Source: Rhodamnia argentea (taxonomy: Eukaryota > Streptophyta > Magnoliopsida > Myrtales > Myrtaceae). Taken from it: a stretch of DNA of 64,000 bases. This document shows, piece by piece, positions 1-12,411 of this stretch. The translations under genes and the position numbers were made by a program. Every line of letters starts with the position of its first letter. The stretch's first letter is position 1. Under the pieces are notes generated by a model, which did not search any database, had not been told where the DNA came from, and worked only from the letters and a program-made list of their open reading frames with translations. The stretch lies in assembly GCF_020921035.1 (NCBI RefSeq), contig NC_063155.1, positions 14,775,311 to 14,839,310 on the forward strand. Reading direction: 5' to 3'.

Positions 1-1290
1 TAGATTTATATTACGTGTAAGATAATCCTTCAGATCTCCATTCAAACTCTCACTCAACTGTGTACTACGTATCCCCAAGGTCACTGTAGATTTCATATAA
101 CATCTAGCCTACTTCTCTTTCAACCTATACAGATTTTGGAGCTAAGAATTGTCACCGGCTTGATATGTTGAAAGTAATAAGTCCCAAGCCTCTTCAAATT
201 TTTTCACTTCTACATATTCGTACACAAGCTTCTTCAAATCGGTCAAAAAATTAGATCCACTCTTCATTAAATGACCAACAATTTTTTATGGCATTTTGCA
301 TTAGATGCCATGTACACAATCCATGTCTTGTCTCGGGAATCACCTCTTCTAATGCCTTCGACATTGCTGCATCTTGATCAGTAAAAATTGTTGCAGGCCT
401 CTTATATTTGTGTGCCCCCAAGAATGTTTCGAAAAGCCATCTGAATGAATCTGCAGTTTCATCATATAAAAGTGCAGCCCCAAAAATCACAAGCTCTCTA
501 TGGTGATTGAATCCAATAAAGACATCGAGTGGCATATACTCTTTGTTGGTGGAAAATGTGGTGTCAAAAGTCACAACATCACCAAAAAGGGCATAATCAA
601 TAACCATCCTAGAATTTACCCAAAATATGTTTGTTATTTGCTCATTACTGTCAAGCTGAACAACATAGAAGAAATATGTGTCTAAGATCTATCGTTTCTC
701 GAAGTACCTCAATAAACATCATGCGTCTCAAAACTCCATGTCTCTCTCTCGTTTAGTGTGAAGATAATTTTTTAGATCAACCCTTGTATAACCAACATTT
801 CTCTTCCCCCAACCCGTACACTAAACAAGTCATGCTGTTGTCTATGTGTGAGGCCCGCATTGTCGCCCAACACAATTTGCTGAGCTTGGACATCGCTTAT
901 TTGCCTATGTGACCGTATCAAGTGAGTACACTCTGGAAAATGGAGTGGATGGGAATGCTTTGGCTCAAAATCATACACACAAAATTTACCGCTCCCTCAA
1001 ACTAATTTGATTCCCATTCGAGCATGGCAGTCCATCCTCATTTCTGGCCTAGGCTTTTTTACTAATTCCAGTCGTTTATCTTTTCGTTGATGTCCCTCTT
1101 TTGCACAACAAAAACGTGTAGAAGTTATGGAACCATCCTTACTTTTGTTAGTAACTCTCCTACGTACACCAAAACCAATTTTCAATGCATACATCTTCTA
1201 AAACTCCCACACCTCATCAACATCATTAAATTCCATACCCACTTGTGGAGTCCAATCATTATTGCTGATAAAATCACACACAAAATAGTG
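1..1290 (-). pseudogene. FAR1/FHY3-related (MULE transposase-derived) pseudogene, cut by window edge
   Basis: On the minus strand the translation follows the FAR1-RELATED SEQUENCE order. A FAR1 DNA-binding region with the conserved CAKEG and RPE..CHARM stretches covers about 1260-997. The linker with HLIRSHRQIS and VGGRE follows at 978-772. A MULE transposase core with FGDVVTFDTT, FTDQDAAMSKAL and HGLCTWHLMQN lies at 607-251. The RSTQLSESLNG region at about 75-20 runs off the left edge. The reading frame is broken by stops: one where Trp is expected just before KMYALK (about 1200), several in the HTKRERDMEF region (about 770-640) and two between 135 and 75. The family encodes nuclear transcription factors domesticated from Mutator-like transposases. 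This copy looks dead, and its 3' end lies outside the window. It could equally be a relic of a MULE transposon, because no terminal repeats are visible here. Confidence 0.85.
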
Positions 1291-2900
1291 GACAAAGTAG
1301 CACCATTAGAAGATAAACTTGAACAACAAACAATAAAACATAAAAAAAACTAAGATACTTTCACTTCTACATATTAATTACCTTGGGCCATCATCATCCA
1401 TTTGAGAGGGAGTCTCCATTTGAGGGATAATTTGACCGCTAGTACTAAGCATGGCAGAGGTTGAAGAGACCCGCATAACTCTGTCATAAAACATGAAGTG
1501 GATATTAGTTGTGCACATTCTAACTTTGGGCTATACATATAGTTAAAAGCTCTCCCGACAGCGGACGCATCATGAGCACATGCATTAAGATCTCGAATAA
1601 ATTCTGTATTTATGGCGCACGATGTGTACAACTTCAAAAGATTTAATCCTCATCTACTGTGACTATCCCGTGAGGAAATTCAGCTACAGCCTTTCTCATT
1701 GATGTGTAAAGCTTCAGAAGATTTAATCCTCAAAATTGCACTACATGTATCGGGTTCTTTAAGAACTTCTTTCAATCCAAGATTCATGTGGTCGGAATGC
1801 GGGACCACATGACCATTTAAACATTTACCTACAACCAAAAAAAAAAAATTTCAATCGGGATAGAAAATCCCATCACCTAAAACTGTGACATGCGTAAAGC
1901 GGAAATGCTAAGGCACAAGGCTTCATATTGAAGAAGATGTTGCAAGTAAAGGGACATTTTATTGAAGAGATGACAACCGTCAAAGTCCTCGATCTTCCAA
2001 AACTAAAACGCACATCCCTTTCTGACCCTATCTCCACAAAAGGTGAAGGGAAACGAATTGTTTTGGCAGATTCAATTTTAAGAGCACGAATGAAACTAAG
2101 TCGGAATAAAGAAAAATAATTGCAAAGCCATGTGACGTATTCCGGGTGATCAAAGAATTTTCTTTGCATTATGATGTCAAAGATATCTCGAGGGATTTAG
2201 GAAGTTCTAGCAGTACAACCTTTATTGATAATCTTGGCACGAAAGACACCGAAAATTTCAAGCAAGCAAAGCGCATCTCTCCTCGCATATTGTTTCTGCT
2301 CTTCCGTAAGAGGACATTGTGACCAATCACTACATTGAAGTTCCTAAAGAGATTAATCACATTATCATCTTATTAAAAGAATTTTGCGAAAACAAGAATC
2401 GAATACCATAGAGCAACCCTCGCTTCATCTAAATCACCTCTAATTACACATATAAGGAATCATCATGACCACTTCAATATGCTACAGAGTTATGTAACAA
2501 CATGAAATCTCTACATAGGAGCGATATGAAATGCTTTCATATTTCTTATAGAAACAATTACTTGTTGACAAAAAAAGTGCTCTTAGGCATTATAGCAGGT
2601 AATTACAATGCAGAGTCTCCAGACACAACTAGAAATGAAAATATTTGTATGTGAGCTAATTTAGAAGTCAACCGCAAATTAGGGACCTCCCCCGAATTGC
2701 AGACAGCAGGAACATAGCAAAGCTAAATGAAAACGTTTCCCTCTACCTTCACACCTCAATCAGAAAAGAAGGGGCAAAAACCAAGAATTATAGAATGTGC
2801 AGCAATCTTTCTCTGCTATTCATTGGGCGATTTGAAGGTGAATGCAGTCTTTTGGCCCATCGATTCTCTCTCGGGAGTACATATAATTCAAGCTCGGGCA
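1291..2900. other. Intergenic, no recognisable gene
   Basis: AT-rich sequence with short open frames on both strands, such as 63 codons at 1928-2119 (+) and 98 codons at 1873-2169 (-). None has recognisable family motifs, and the strands shadow each other. A short phrase, AGCTTCAGAAGATTTAATCC, near 1710 echoes one near 1632, which suggests a small local duplication. Nothing here can be supported as a gene. Confidence 0.5.
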
Positions 2901-3002
2901 AGTTCATACGCGCACATACAACCATTGAGGCTCAAATCAGAAATTTTACCACACAAGTCGAGGCGACGCGAGCAAGAGGGCAAGCTGAAACCAAGCCGGC
3001 GA

Positions 3003-3345
3003 CCTCAAAGTGGAGAGCCGTGACGCGTCGAGGGGAGTCGAGGATGATGCGGATGTTCGCGAACGGGAGGGAGCACCGGCGAATGCTAAGGCGAAGCTGA
3101 TCTTGCCCCAATCTCGGCTTGGAGGCGGCGGCCTTGAAGTGGAGAGACGCGACGCGTCGAGGGGAGTAGAGGACGATGAGGGATGTTTGCCGGTAGGAGG
3201 GAGCATAGGAAAATGCTATGGCGAAGCCGATCCCATCCAATCTCGGCTTGGAGGCGGCGGACTTGAAGTCGAAAGTCGCGACGCGTCGAGCGGAGACGAC
3301 GGACGATGCGAGGGAGGCCAAGGAGGCGAGCGGCGAAGATAGAGG
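3003..3345. repeat. GC-rich tandem repeat, 129-bp period, about 2.6 copies
   Basis: Unit starts at 3003, 3132 and 3261 give a constant 129-bp spacing. Each copy opens with a GAAGTGGAGAG-like stretch followed by the conserved core CGACGCGTCGAG, and the first two full copies close with CTCGGCTTGGAGGCGGCGG. The third copy is cut short at about 3345. 129 is divisible by three, which explains the long open frames on both strands here (for example 2932-3555 minus, 3010-3342 plus). I regard those frames as by-products of the repeat. Confidence 0.85.
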
Positions 3346-3619
3346 AATGAGGCGACACAGAGCGCGAAGGTGCAAAGAGGAGAGAGCAAATTTCGTTTCG
3401 GATTCGACGAGAGAGCAAAGGAAATTTGGGAGAGGAATTGAGGAGAGAGCAAAGGAAAATCGGGCAGAGAAGGAAAAGGAATGAGGAGAGAGAGAGAATA
3501 TCCATATTTCAAAAGTGCCGCCCAATTTTTGCCCCCCCCGTCCTTTAGATGACATGGCGGATTATTAAGTGTTAGATGCCATTGGATGGTGGAGATTTAT
3601 TTAATGTTACCCGTGACAT

Positions 3620-5610
3620 TGAGGAACTATGGCGGGGAATCCAAATCCTCTTCCCAAACCCTATTTTAGACTCCTTCCATATCCAATCCTCTGTTTTCCA
3701 TTCTCCCTATATCCCAGTTCAAATATTTCTCTTTGGATATGAAAAGCTCATTCAGGTGATAGCACCTATAGATACCGAAGCTACCGCATCCCTCATAGAT
3801 GTCAAAGTACTCCTAGAAGAATTCTGGACACCTTACACAAGGTATTTCCATTCTGTTTCTGGTGATACTTTTACCACTAACGTACGTAACAAGCCAGTAA
3901 CTCTTTAGATTTTTCCTCAATGCTCAATCACCACAAAGATCCTTGGATGTCCTTCTCATGATAAAGATCTTATCATTGGTTGGGATATTCTAGTCCAGCT
4001 CCCATAGCTTAAGATAGTCCTTGATGGTTTACGGTTCAAAGATAATTTCAAAGAGTTTGTAGACATCTAGAGACTTTTCATTATTCAGACTAAAATTCTT
4101 GATCTTATCACTCAAGCCCTTCTCTCTTGTTGTGCTGATACTCATTCTCAGTTTTCCCAGATTTATCCTCACTCTCTTTGGAAAAACCCAAACTTCTTCG
4201 TTCGCTTACCATTCAAGAAAAATGAATCCCGAACATCTTGCTCTAGCCCAAAAGGAATGCTCTAAATTGCTTTCTTAAGGCCTCATTGAACCTTCATATT
4301 CCCAATGGGCTTGTGAAGCTTTTTATGTTAACAAAAGAGTAGAGCAAAATCGTGGTAAACTTAGGCTAGTAATCAACTATCAGCCTTTGAACAAGTTCCT
4401 TCAGGATGATAAGTTTCATTTGCCACATAAAAATTCCCTTTTTTCCAGCCTAGCCTAGGCAAGGATCTACTCCAAGTTTGATTTAAAGGTAGGATTTTGG
4501 CAGCTAGGAATCTACCCGTAAGACGGACCCAAAACTGGGTTCTATATCCCAAATCAACATTTCAAATGGACTGTTGTTCCATTTGGACTCAAAACATCCC
4601 CCTCTCTTTTCCGTAAAGCTATGTGCAGAATTTTTCAGCCTATTTTGCTTCATGCCCAGATTTATATTGATGATATCCTCCTTTACTCTACTAATGAAGA
4701 ATCCCACTGCAAGCTCCTGTCTCAATTCACCGAGATTGTAAGCAAACATGGCATCATGCTCTCCAAAAGAAGATGATCGTGGCCCAGAAGGAGATAAAAT
4801 TCCTCGGCATACACCTAAAAGAAGGAACTTATTGCCCTGGACCTCATATTGTAGAAGACCTACAGAAGTTCCCGGACAAAGACTTAACTATCGACCAAGT
4901 GCGATCGTTCCTTAGCATTGTCAATTATCTTCGGGACTTTGTTTCAAAAATTTCAAAGGCATTTCATCCACTCCAAAGGATGCTAAAGAAAAATGCACCG
5001 TTATGGGAACCAAAGCAGGCCAAGGCAGTCACTTATCTCGAAGAGGTATTGCAAAATCTTCCTCCCTTACGGATTCTATCTATGGGAAAAAGAATTTTCC
5101 AAACAGATACTAGCGACAAATCTTGGATAGCCACCCTTCTTAAAGAGGTCAATGGTAAGCGTCGAATATGTGCTTACAAAAATGGACGATTTACCCAGGT
5201 AGAAATGCACTACCATTCCACTTTTAAGGAGATCTTAGCAACCAAATATGGCATAAAGAAATTAGAATTCCATCTCATAGGGCATCATTTTCTTGTTGAA
5301 ATGGATATGTCCTCATTCCCTCAAATGCTCAAATTTAAGCAAAAGCAGATCCAACATCTACAACTTCTGAGATGGGCGGAATTGTTTTTGAAATATTCTT
5401 TTGACGCTAAACATATTTTAGGAAAGAAGAATGTGCTTGCAGATTTCCTCTCCGGACCTAAACAGCCGGTCTCCTCTATTAACATGTACGTAAGAAAAGA
5501 AGTCACCGAAAATACATTTCGTGCGGTTAATATGAGAGAAAGCCACTGGCCTTCGCACCAATGTCCTCCCGATGTTCCTAACTTGATCGGACGGAATCAA
5601 GTATGGACCG
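3620..5610 (+). pseudogene. Endogenous caulimovirid relic, plus arm: protease, reverse transcriptase, RNase H
   Basis: The translated order is a degenerate aspartic-protease region (about 3680-3905; the active-site triad reads DTE instead of DTG), then reverse transcriptase, then RNase H. The RT shows VINYQPLNKF, FDLKVGFWQL, VPFGLKTSPS and the catalytic YIDD at 4663-4674. The RNase H part has a 325-codon open frame at 4773-5750 with IFQTDTSDKSW near its start. Stops interrupt the RT at 4276, 4456 and 4519, there is a frame change near 4770, and another break follows the protease at 3906. This is a dead integrated copy of a plant DNA pararetrovirus. The pattern is closest to what I know of florendovirus/petuvirus polyproteins, but the genus is an inference. 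Viral homology stops at about 5610, where the second arm begins in reverse. Confidence 0.88.
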
Positions 5611-5611
5611 C

Positions 5612-7975
5612 TTATTGGATTTCTCCAAACGTGGTTTGTTCCAGAGGTTTCTTGCTTGCTTGTAGGGTCTTTTCCATTGCATTACCGATTTCCTTGGGAA
5701 TAGATGCCAAGAAAATAGGTTTGAGATTTACATCGGCACCTAGATGGTAAAAGAGCTTGATCATTTCTTTGAAATGACGATCAAGGTCCTTTCTTGCCAT
5801 GGAGCAGCATTTATACTCAAAGAACTCCTTTCTCTTGAGTTCTTTAGTGTTCTCGAGCTGATCAATGAAATATAGATGGACAACTTGAATTGCCTGGTCT
5901 AAGTTCATGGTCAAGAACACAATCTGGTCTTGTTTTGAAGCCGCTTTCCACCAGTCTTTCAATGATCCCATGAATCTACTAGTTAACTCAAGGAGCACTT
6001 CATAAGTACTATGTTCCTTTAAGTTTCTAGTTGTCAACCAAGCATGGAATTCTTGGAGACGTTCCGGCCATTTGTGGTATGGGATGTCATCAAAGGTAAA
6101 ATATGTTTTAGAAGAAGAAGTGTAGGATGATCCACCACCGGAATGGGTAACTGGAGGGTGAACAACTTCGGGTTCAGTCATCTCTTCTTCTTTGGGTGCT
6201 GCTGGATCTGTCATCATAATCTTGTTAACAACAGGCTGTGGAGAATTGTCGGATGAATCAGAGGAACATGATTCATTAGAAGAATTTGTATCCAAATATG
6301 ATGATTCTTCGGTTGGATTTGTAGAGTCAACAACAGAGATTGAAGGGATTTGGTGTCTGAGAATGCTTTCCAAAGGGTTGGACAATATATAAGAATGGGT
6401 GTGATGAGGTGGAGAGCTAGGTGGTGAAGGTTCTGGTTTAGGAGAAGCTAAAGGAATAGGAGGTGACTTCCTTTTCGCTCGAGATTTTTCTCTTTCAATT
6501 TCTTCCAATCGTGCTCGTAGGGCCAAAACATTTGTCTTAGGAGATGGTGGTGCAGAGTTTAGTATCGCTGCAAAAGAAGAGGAAGATCCCGAGGATCTAG
6601 AAGAAGGTCCTGAAATAGGAGTGAACAGTAAAGGGTTCGAGAAAAGGGGCTTTTGCTCAAGACGGGACTTCTGTTCTTCAAGAAGCTTAATCTGTCATCT
6701 TAGCTTTTCAATCTCAGGAGTCCGATCTTCAAAATAATGGCTTGAGGGTATCTACTTAGTTTCAAGCGGATAAAGCCTCTTTTGAAAATCTTCCAACATC
6801 TTCTTTGTCAAAGTCGTAGTTTGGTCTACCCGTTCTATCCGAGTAGTAACCTTGTCCAAGGCCACATTCTAGGCTAGTGCATTTTCCGTTTGCCAATTCA
6901 AGACGGTTTTTGCGGGGGTTGGACCTTTCCGTCTCCCATGTATGTCCACATCATTTGGAGCAGGTACCTTTGGGGCATGATAGTACCTTTGTTGTGGATC
7001 CAAGAATTTTTCCAACGGAGAGAATTGTAGAACAAGAGAGGAGGTATATTCGGACTTCATAGGCTATAATGGGGGAAAATCTTCAGGCTAGAACATGCAA
7101 ATATTTGGTAAAATAGGAGGCGAAACTAGTGTTGGAGAACATGTGTATGGTTTGGGAAGATCAATGGGACAAGATGGGTTTTTCTTTACCCATTTTTGGA
7201 TTGGTTTATAAAAAGGTGAAGTAACAGGTTTCTTGGATGGTGGTGGTGATTTTGGTTCTTCTGGCTTATATAGTGGTGGTACAAAAATCTGAGGAGGCTT
7301 AGGAAAACCGTACTCAACCATGCATTGCCATCTTCCACCGTCTTCACCAAGTGGTCATCCTGTAGGATCACCATCGAGGTATCTCTGATACAAAGGATCC
7401 TTTCATGGCTTGGACTTTCGCTTGGGGGATGGTCCTCGTCTTTTCCTGCTAAGTAGGAAGGACAAGCACAATCAATGTCCCAAAAGCAATGTCCTGAAGG
7501 GTCTTTGTAGTAATGGACGGGTTGTCCATTTGAGTCAAAAGATTGCACAAACTCTTTAGGATCAAGGCACTCTATACTAATTGTCTCAGTGGGACAAGGG
7601 GTGAAACAAAGAATGGTAGGGAATGAAGGAAAAGTGGAGGTAAAATGTTCTTTCTTTTTTGCAAACTTGATGGTAACAGTACCATCTCATTTTTTAGTGA
7701 ATTGTGGCTCAAAAGACTAAAGCGGCCGAGAATTTTGATGGAGTTTTTCGTAGTTGGTTACCCAACTATCTGGAAGCAACTTGATAAGTTGATCTCTAGG
7801 GATTTGTCTGGGGACATGGACACATAAGGTATGGTCATGATCAATTGAGATGAATAACGCTTCATCCGAACCGGGAAGATTCAGATCAATAGCACAATTT
7901 TGAACCTTATAAACCATTTGGTAATGAAGGGTGGCAGCTATAGCATTAGGAGTCCGGGGAGCTCATGTAATCTGT
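5612..7975 (-). pseudogene. Endogenous caulimovirid relic, minus arm: movement-protein end and coat protein
   Basis: Read on the minus strand from about 7975 down to 5612. It starts with the C-terminal part of a movement-protein-like region (7917-7717, ending near LLPDSWVTNYEKLH). A proline-rich linker follows (7321-7088), then a Gln/Glu/Leu coiled-coil-like stretch (about 6850-6680). A 304-codon open frame at 6526-5612 resembles a caulimovirid coat protein, with an acidic Ser-rich N-terminal half and the DDIPYHKWPERLQEFHAWL and RKDLDRHF stretches. Stops interrupt the upstream part, for example near 6770, 6697 and 6870. In these viruses coat protein precedes protease and RT on the same strand. 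Here it points the opposite way, tail-to-tail with the RT arm, so the locus is rearranged. Confidence 0.82.
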
Positions 7976-8980
7976 AGCTGTACCTTAAGGGCTAAAAATA
8001 CCCAACAAGTTCCTTAAATTGGTTAAGTCCAATCACTTGATTTTAGAGCCGTCAAATGGATGAATCGGGTCAAAAATGGCCCGACCCAAAAATATTTATT
8101 TAGCGTATTTTAACCCATCTCCATGAAGTAAAATTGGTGACTCATACACGACCCGAAGCATGTTTGACTCGAAACCATATTCCTAAAAAAATTCATACAC
8201 ACGTAGAGGTGGGAGTGCTGTACGAGTGAGGGCGAATTCGATTGAGAACAAGAGAGAGAATGAAAAGCGAGTCATAAAGATGAATTGGGTCTAAATAAGT
8301 TGTAAACCAATGCGTGACACATTTGACATCATTGGTATGACTCATTTATTAAATGTAATTACCTCATATAATAACTAAGTCAATCATGTAAGGATTAAGA
8401 AATAGATTTATGATCCAATTTGATAGGTTTATCCTAATCCAAAGCAGCTTATGTGCAATCCATAAGATTCAAACAGGTAACATGCACAGAAATCTTTCGG
8501 TGCCCCAACTAATTTCGCGAGTTCCAAGGAGCTCACCTTCCTTGATTTTAGATATCGACCGAATTATGGGATAGAATCATTGACCTCGTATCTTCGAATT
8601 TTCGTGAGTCTATGATTCAAAATCGAGCATTTCGTGACGAATATGAGATAGCATCGGGCTGTCGGCAATTACCCCATTGCAAACCGACACGCATCTCAAC
8701 TTAGGCGACATGACGAGGGTTGGGTGTGGAATCCCATGACACGTCTCACTTTACATGACCAATGTTAGCGTCATGCCGCAATGACACTGGACCGGTCATT
8801 AGCAAAGCCGACCAACGAAAGATGGCCGTTTATATCATAAACTAATCAAAAAGTTCAACTTCCATACATTATGCTACTTTAATTACAAAACACTTTACGT
8901 ATAATTATAAGTAAATTCACGCGTCAGCCTTCATATATTATCAAAGTGTCAAATGCTTACGATTGGAAGAGTAAAATTCA
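7976..8980. other. Intergenic, no recognisable gene
   Basis: AT-rich sequence without credible coding frames. The portion from about 8490 to 8830 is more GC-rich and reads like LTR or other repeat debris, but I cannot define its ends or family. Confidence 0.4.
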
Positions 8981-9449
8981 TATTTGAAGTGCATATTTAG
9001 CCCTTTATGTCTGTGCAATTTGGTCATAATTTCGTTTTCTTCAATTAAATCCTCCTGGATTTATGCGATTCGAACTTCTAAGTTTGTTTTGAGCATCAAG
9101 TCCTCTAATACCTCAATCCGTGCAATCAAATCCTTCAGTTACTGTTTTAATCATACCGTAAAATGCTCATGTGACAAAAAAATAACACATGAAGCCAAAT
9201 GCTCAGAAAAAAAGTGGAAAAAACAAGAAGAGGAAATCCTAACTTTATGTATTAGTTAGGGTAGATAAACAACAAAGCACTTGATTGCACAAATCAAATA
9301 TTTTAGAGGATTTGATTGCAAAAAGCAAAACTTAAAAGATCAAATCACACACAATCAGAAAAGTTAGTGGACTGATTGCACTAAATGAAAGTTAGATAAA
9401 CAAATTGTAAAAGCACTAAAACTAAGAGGATAAAATCCGTACTTAAATA
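8981..9449. mobile_element. Foldback (long inverted-repeat) MITE-like element
   Basis: The left end (TATTTGAAGTGCATATTTAG at 8981) and the reverse complement of the right end (TATTTAAGTACGGATTTTAT, ending at 9449) align, and the similarity continues inward: GTGCAATTTGG against GTGCAATCAAG, and AAATCCTCC against AAATCCTCT. The two halves are diverged inverted copies around a centre near 9220. No transposase is encoded. A target duplication was not resolved. Confidence 0.55.
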
Positions 9450-9484
9450 AAGAAAAGAAAAAGTCAAAGTGCATAAGCAATAAG

Positions 9485-9679
9485 ACTGCATTTGTTTCGA
9501 AAAAAAAAAACGAAAAATACTTTTTCTAAAAAATATCGTCTTATTCAAATGAATCAATAAAAAATATTTATAATTGTTGAAAAAATTATTTAGATATAAA
9601 TTATTGTCGATAATGAACTATCATTTTCTAAAAAATATTTTTCGAAACATTCATTTTTCACAAAATAAACGGAACCTAA
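9485..9679. mobile_element. Small AT-rich TIR element
   Basis: The left end GCATTTGTTTCG near 9488 is inverted relative to the right end AAAATAAACGGAACC near 9664-9677. The interior is very AT-rich with AAAAATATTTTTCGAAAC-type stretches. The same right end occurs near 60195-60212, marking a family. It is non-coding. Confidence 0.45.
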
Positions 9680-11426
9680 ACTCACCAAAAGCAAAGTCAC
9701 TCTAAACAAAATTTGACAATTTAAAAAGAAAATTTCCAAGCCAGTGAAAGATTAAATGGAAAGAGTAGATTTGGACGCATATCACCAGCTAGATACATAA
9801 AATACCATCAACCCTCGCATGTTTGGTTGCGTTTGGTCGTCCGTATAAAACTGGGGATATGATATGTTTTATCCTATCTTGTGTTTGGTAGGTGTCCCGA
9901 ATAGTATAATGTCGGATATAGAGGGGATATAACCCGGATAAAAAAATCCGAGGGGAGAGGGTAGGATAAGGTCGGATAGGATTTCTCTTATCCGTCATAT
10001 AAAAGCTAATTTTTAGAAACTCTACCCCTTCATTCACGCACTCTTTCACCCACGTTACAGCTTGCTTCTGTAATTTTTTTAATTTTTGAAAATTAGAATA
10101 TTTTGAAGCTTGAATCAACCTTGAACTACATTGACTAGATTCGGCTGAGAGCTAATCTCCAGTGAAGAAACAACAAAGAAATTTACGTTGACACCCGAAT
10201 TTTTAATCGGTTTTCTTTAGTTTTATTTTCCAAAATTCATTAAAAATTCACAAAAAATTAAAAAATTATAAAATCAACATTGGAAGCCTTGGCCAAGCAT
10301 AAGGAACCAATTTGGAACAAAAAATAATTTTTCATGTTTTTCGCATTTTTTTTTAATATTTTCGGAAAATAGGAAAATATTTGAAAAATTCATAAAAAAT
10401 ACTTTTCGAGGTCGCAAAAATACAGAAAAATGTCCAATATTTTTCTTTTAATTCCCTTTTCATATTGACCTCAAGAAAAATTGAAAATTAAGTTCAATTT
10501 TAGGTGTTTCTTCACAATGCCTAGAGTTGAATTTGCATAAAAAATACTAATTGAGTCTTTTTATTTGCACTTTTTGCACATTTAGAGTCTAGACATTCAA
10601 TTGTGGTCCCTTTGAACTTCAATTTGATCAATTACACCCAAAATTGCGCGAATTGCACAGATTACACAAAATCCCCAAAATATTTGCGATTTAGTCCCTC
10701 AATTTGCAATTTTTGAAATTAATTTCAATTGAGGAACTTTCTATACACAATTGGGCTACCCCTAAGGTTTTGACACATTTTGAATCGATTGGCATAGGTC
10801 TCATAGTTCAATTTTATCAATTAGACGTCCAATTGAGTTTTTCCCCAATTTGCCGATTTAGAAAAATTTGGGGATTTCATATAAATTGATGGAAATTTTG
10901 GGCAAAAACACATTTCTAGATAATATCCAGGCCCCTAAGTGCAATTTTGAGGTTTAATTGCGAAAATTCCCCATTGATTTTGCTTAATTTTGAAAATTGG
11001 GGGAATTTCACTATCTGAACCGGTCGAACCGGTCCAAACAGTGTCGTCTTCCCCAATTCATGCGTGCATTTTGCAGGTTCCAGGGCTGACATTCAACAGT
11101 CAAATTGAAGCTCGATTCGAACCTAATCCGACTAATCACATTAGGGCTTTTGTGGCTCAACTCAAGAGGAATCGATTGCCACCAACGCCGGGACCAATCG
11201 TCACCGGAGATGCGCCGGCGATCGAGTCAAAGGTTCAGCGCACACAAAGTCAACATTTCCCCAAAAATGCACAAATTCAAGCATAATTCGTGACTAACGG
11301 AGGACCAAACGGAGTGTGTCTTCATGCCCGTCGCCGTTCGACCTCCGGTGACCAAAAATCACGTGATGGCGCACGTGAGAACCCCTCGGCCAGCTCACAC
11401 CCGACGCGCGCAAATTCAAAAGCAAG

Positions 11427-11434
11427 TATAAAAG
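11427..11434 (+). promoter_or_regulatory. TATA-like box inside candidate LTR
   Basis: TATAAAAG is followed about 55 bp later by a GA-rich leader (11490-11521). This is the layout of an LTR promoter and U3/R boundary. It is supported only by the motif. Confidence 0.35.
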
Positions 11435-12411
11435 GCCCGAGGAAGATTCCGGATGGAGGAGGTTCATTCATGCTCACCGGACCAAACAGAATAGAGAGAG
11501 AGAGAGCTAGAGAGAGAGAGAAAGCTCTCGGTCTTCGACATTGAAGAAATCTCGAGCGGCGATCGTGGATTGCTCATCAAGCCAATCCGTAGCTAATCGA
11601 GCTTCGCGATCCACTTCAGAAGCTTCAAAGCGGCTCCGTAAAGCGACCGAGTCACTTGGATTAGCCTGCGATCTCCAAACCAGGTGAGTCGAACTTCCAT
11701 TTCTTCCACCGAGCATCAATGGCATCGCACCGATTTACGCACGATCCTTGTGATTTTTGTGTGCGTTTTTGTCCTTATGCATTGCCGACCACGATCGCAT
11801 GTTTGTTTTGCTTTGATTTCGTATGAAAATCCTCAATCGAGCCTGTGAAATCCGACCGCCGTAGCTCAAATCGGCGAAGCCTACCTAGGGAATTCTAGGT
11901 CACGCGAGCTCAACTCGAGCTCGAGGTAAGCCTCTGCAACTTCTATTTGAGTGATTACGTGAAGGAATTGGATTATTGTGCTCTATATTGTGTGTTTGAA
12001 CTAGGCAATGCCGAGCTTGTGATAGCTTGATTCTTGGTGATTCCATGTACGAAATTGCTTGATCTTTGGATATGTTGGTCTAGAGGTTAGATCGAGTCGT
12101 TTGGAGTTGGTTTGGTGTCATTCCGGCGAGATCTCACCGTTGGATCTCGCCGGAAGCTTTCTAACCGTCCATTCTCGTTGTCGTCGCGGTGAAGAAGATG
12201 ACCGACGTGGCGGTCAACGGAGTCAAACCGCCCGACGTGTCGCCCGTGATTCGTCCATGTCATTGCTGACTAGGTTAGTCGTTGGCGCGAATAAGCCTAG
12301 TCAGATCCGATCCAACGGCCGGGGTAATTTCCTAGGTTTGATTTAGAGCCGTCGGATCTTGATTTTTGTATTTTTGATTATTAGATATATTAGGCAGAAA
12401 ATAAAATAGGG

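Noticed and set aside
2932-3555. Long minus-strand frame of 207 codons and its mirrored frames
   Set aside because: It lies in the 129-bp GC-rich tandem repeat. Frames are open on both strands only because the period is a multiple of three and AT content is low.
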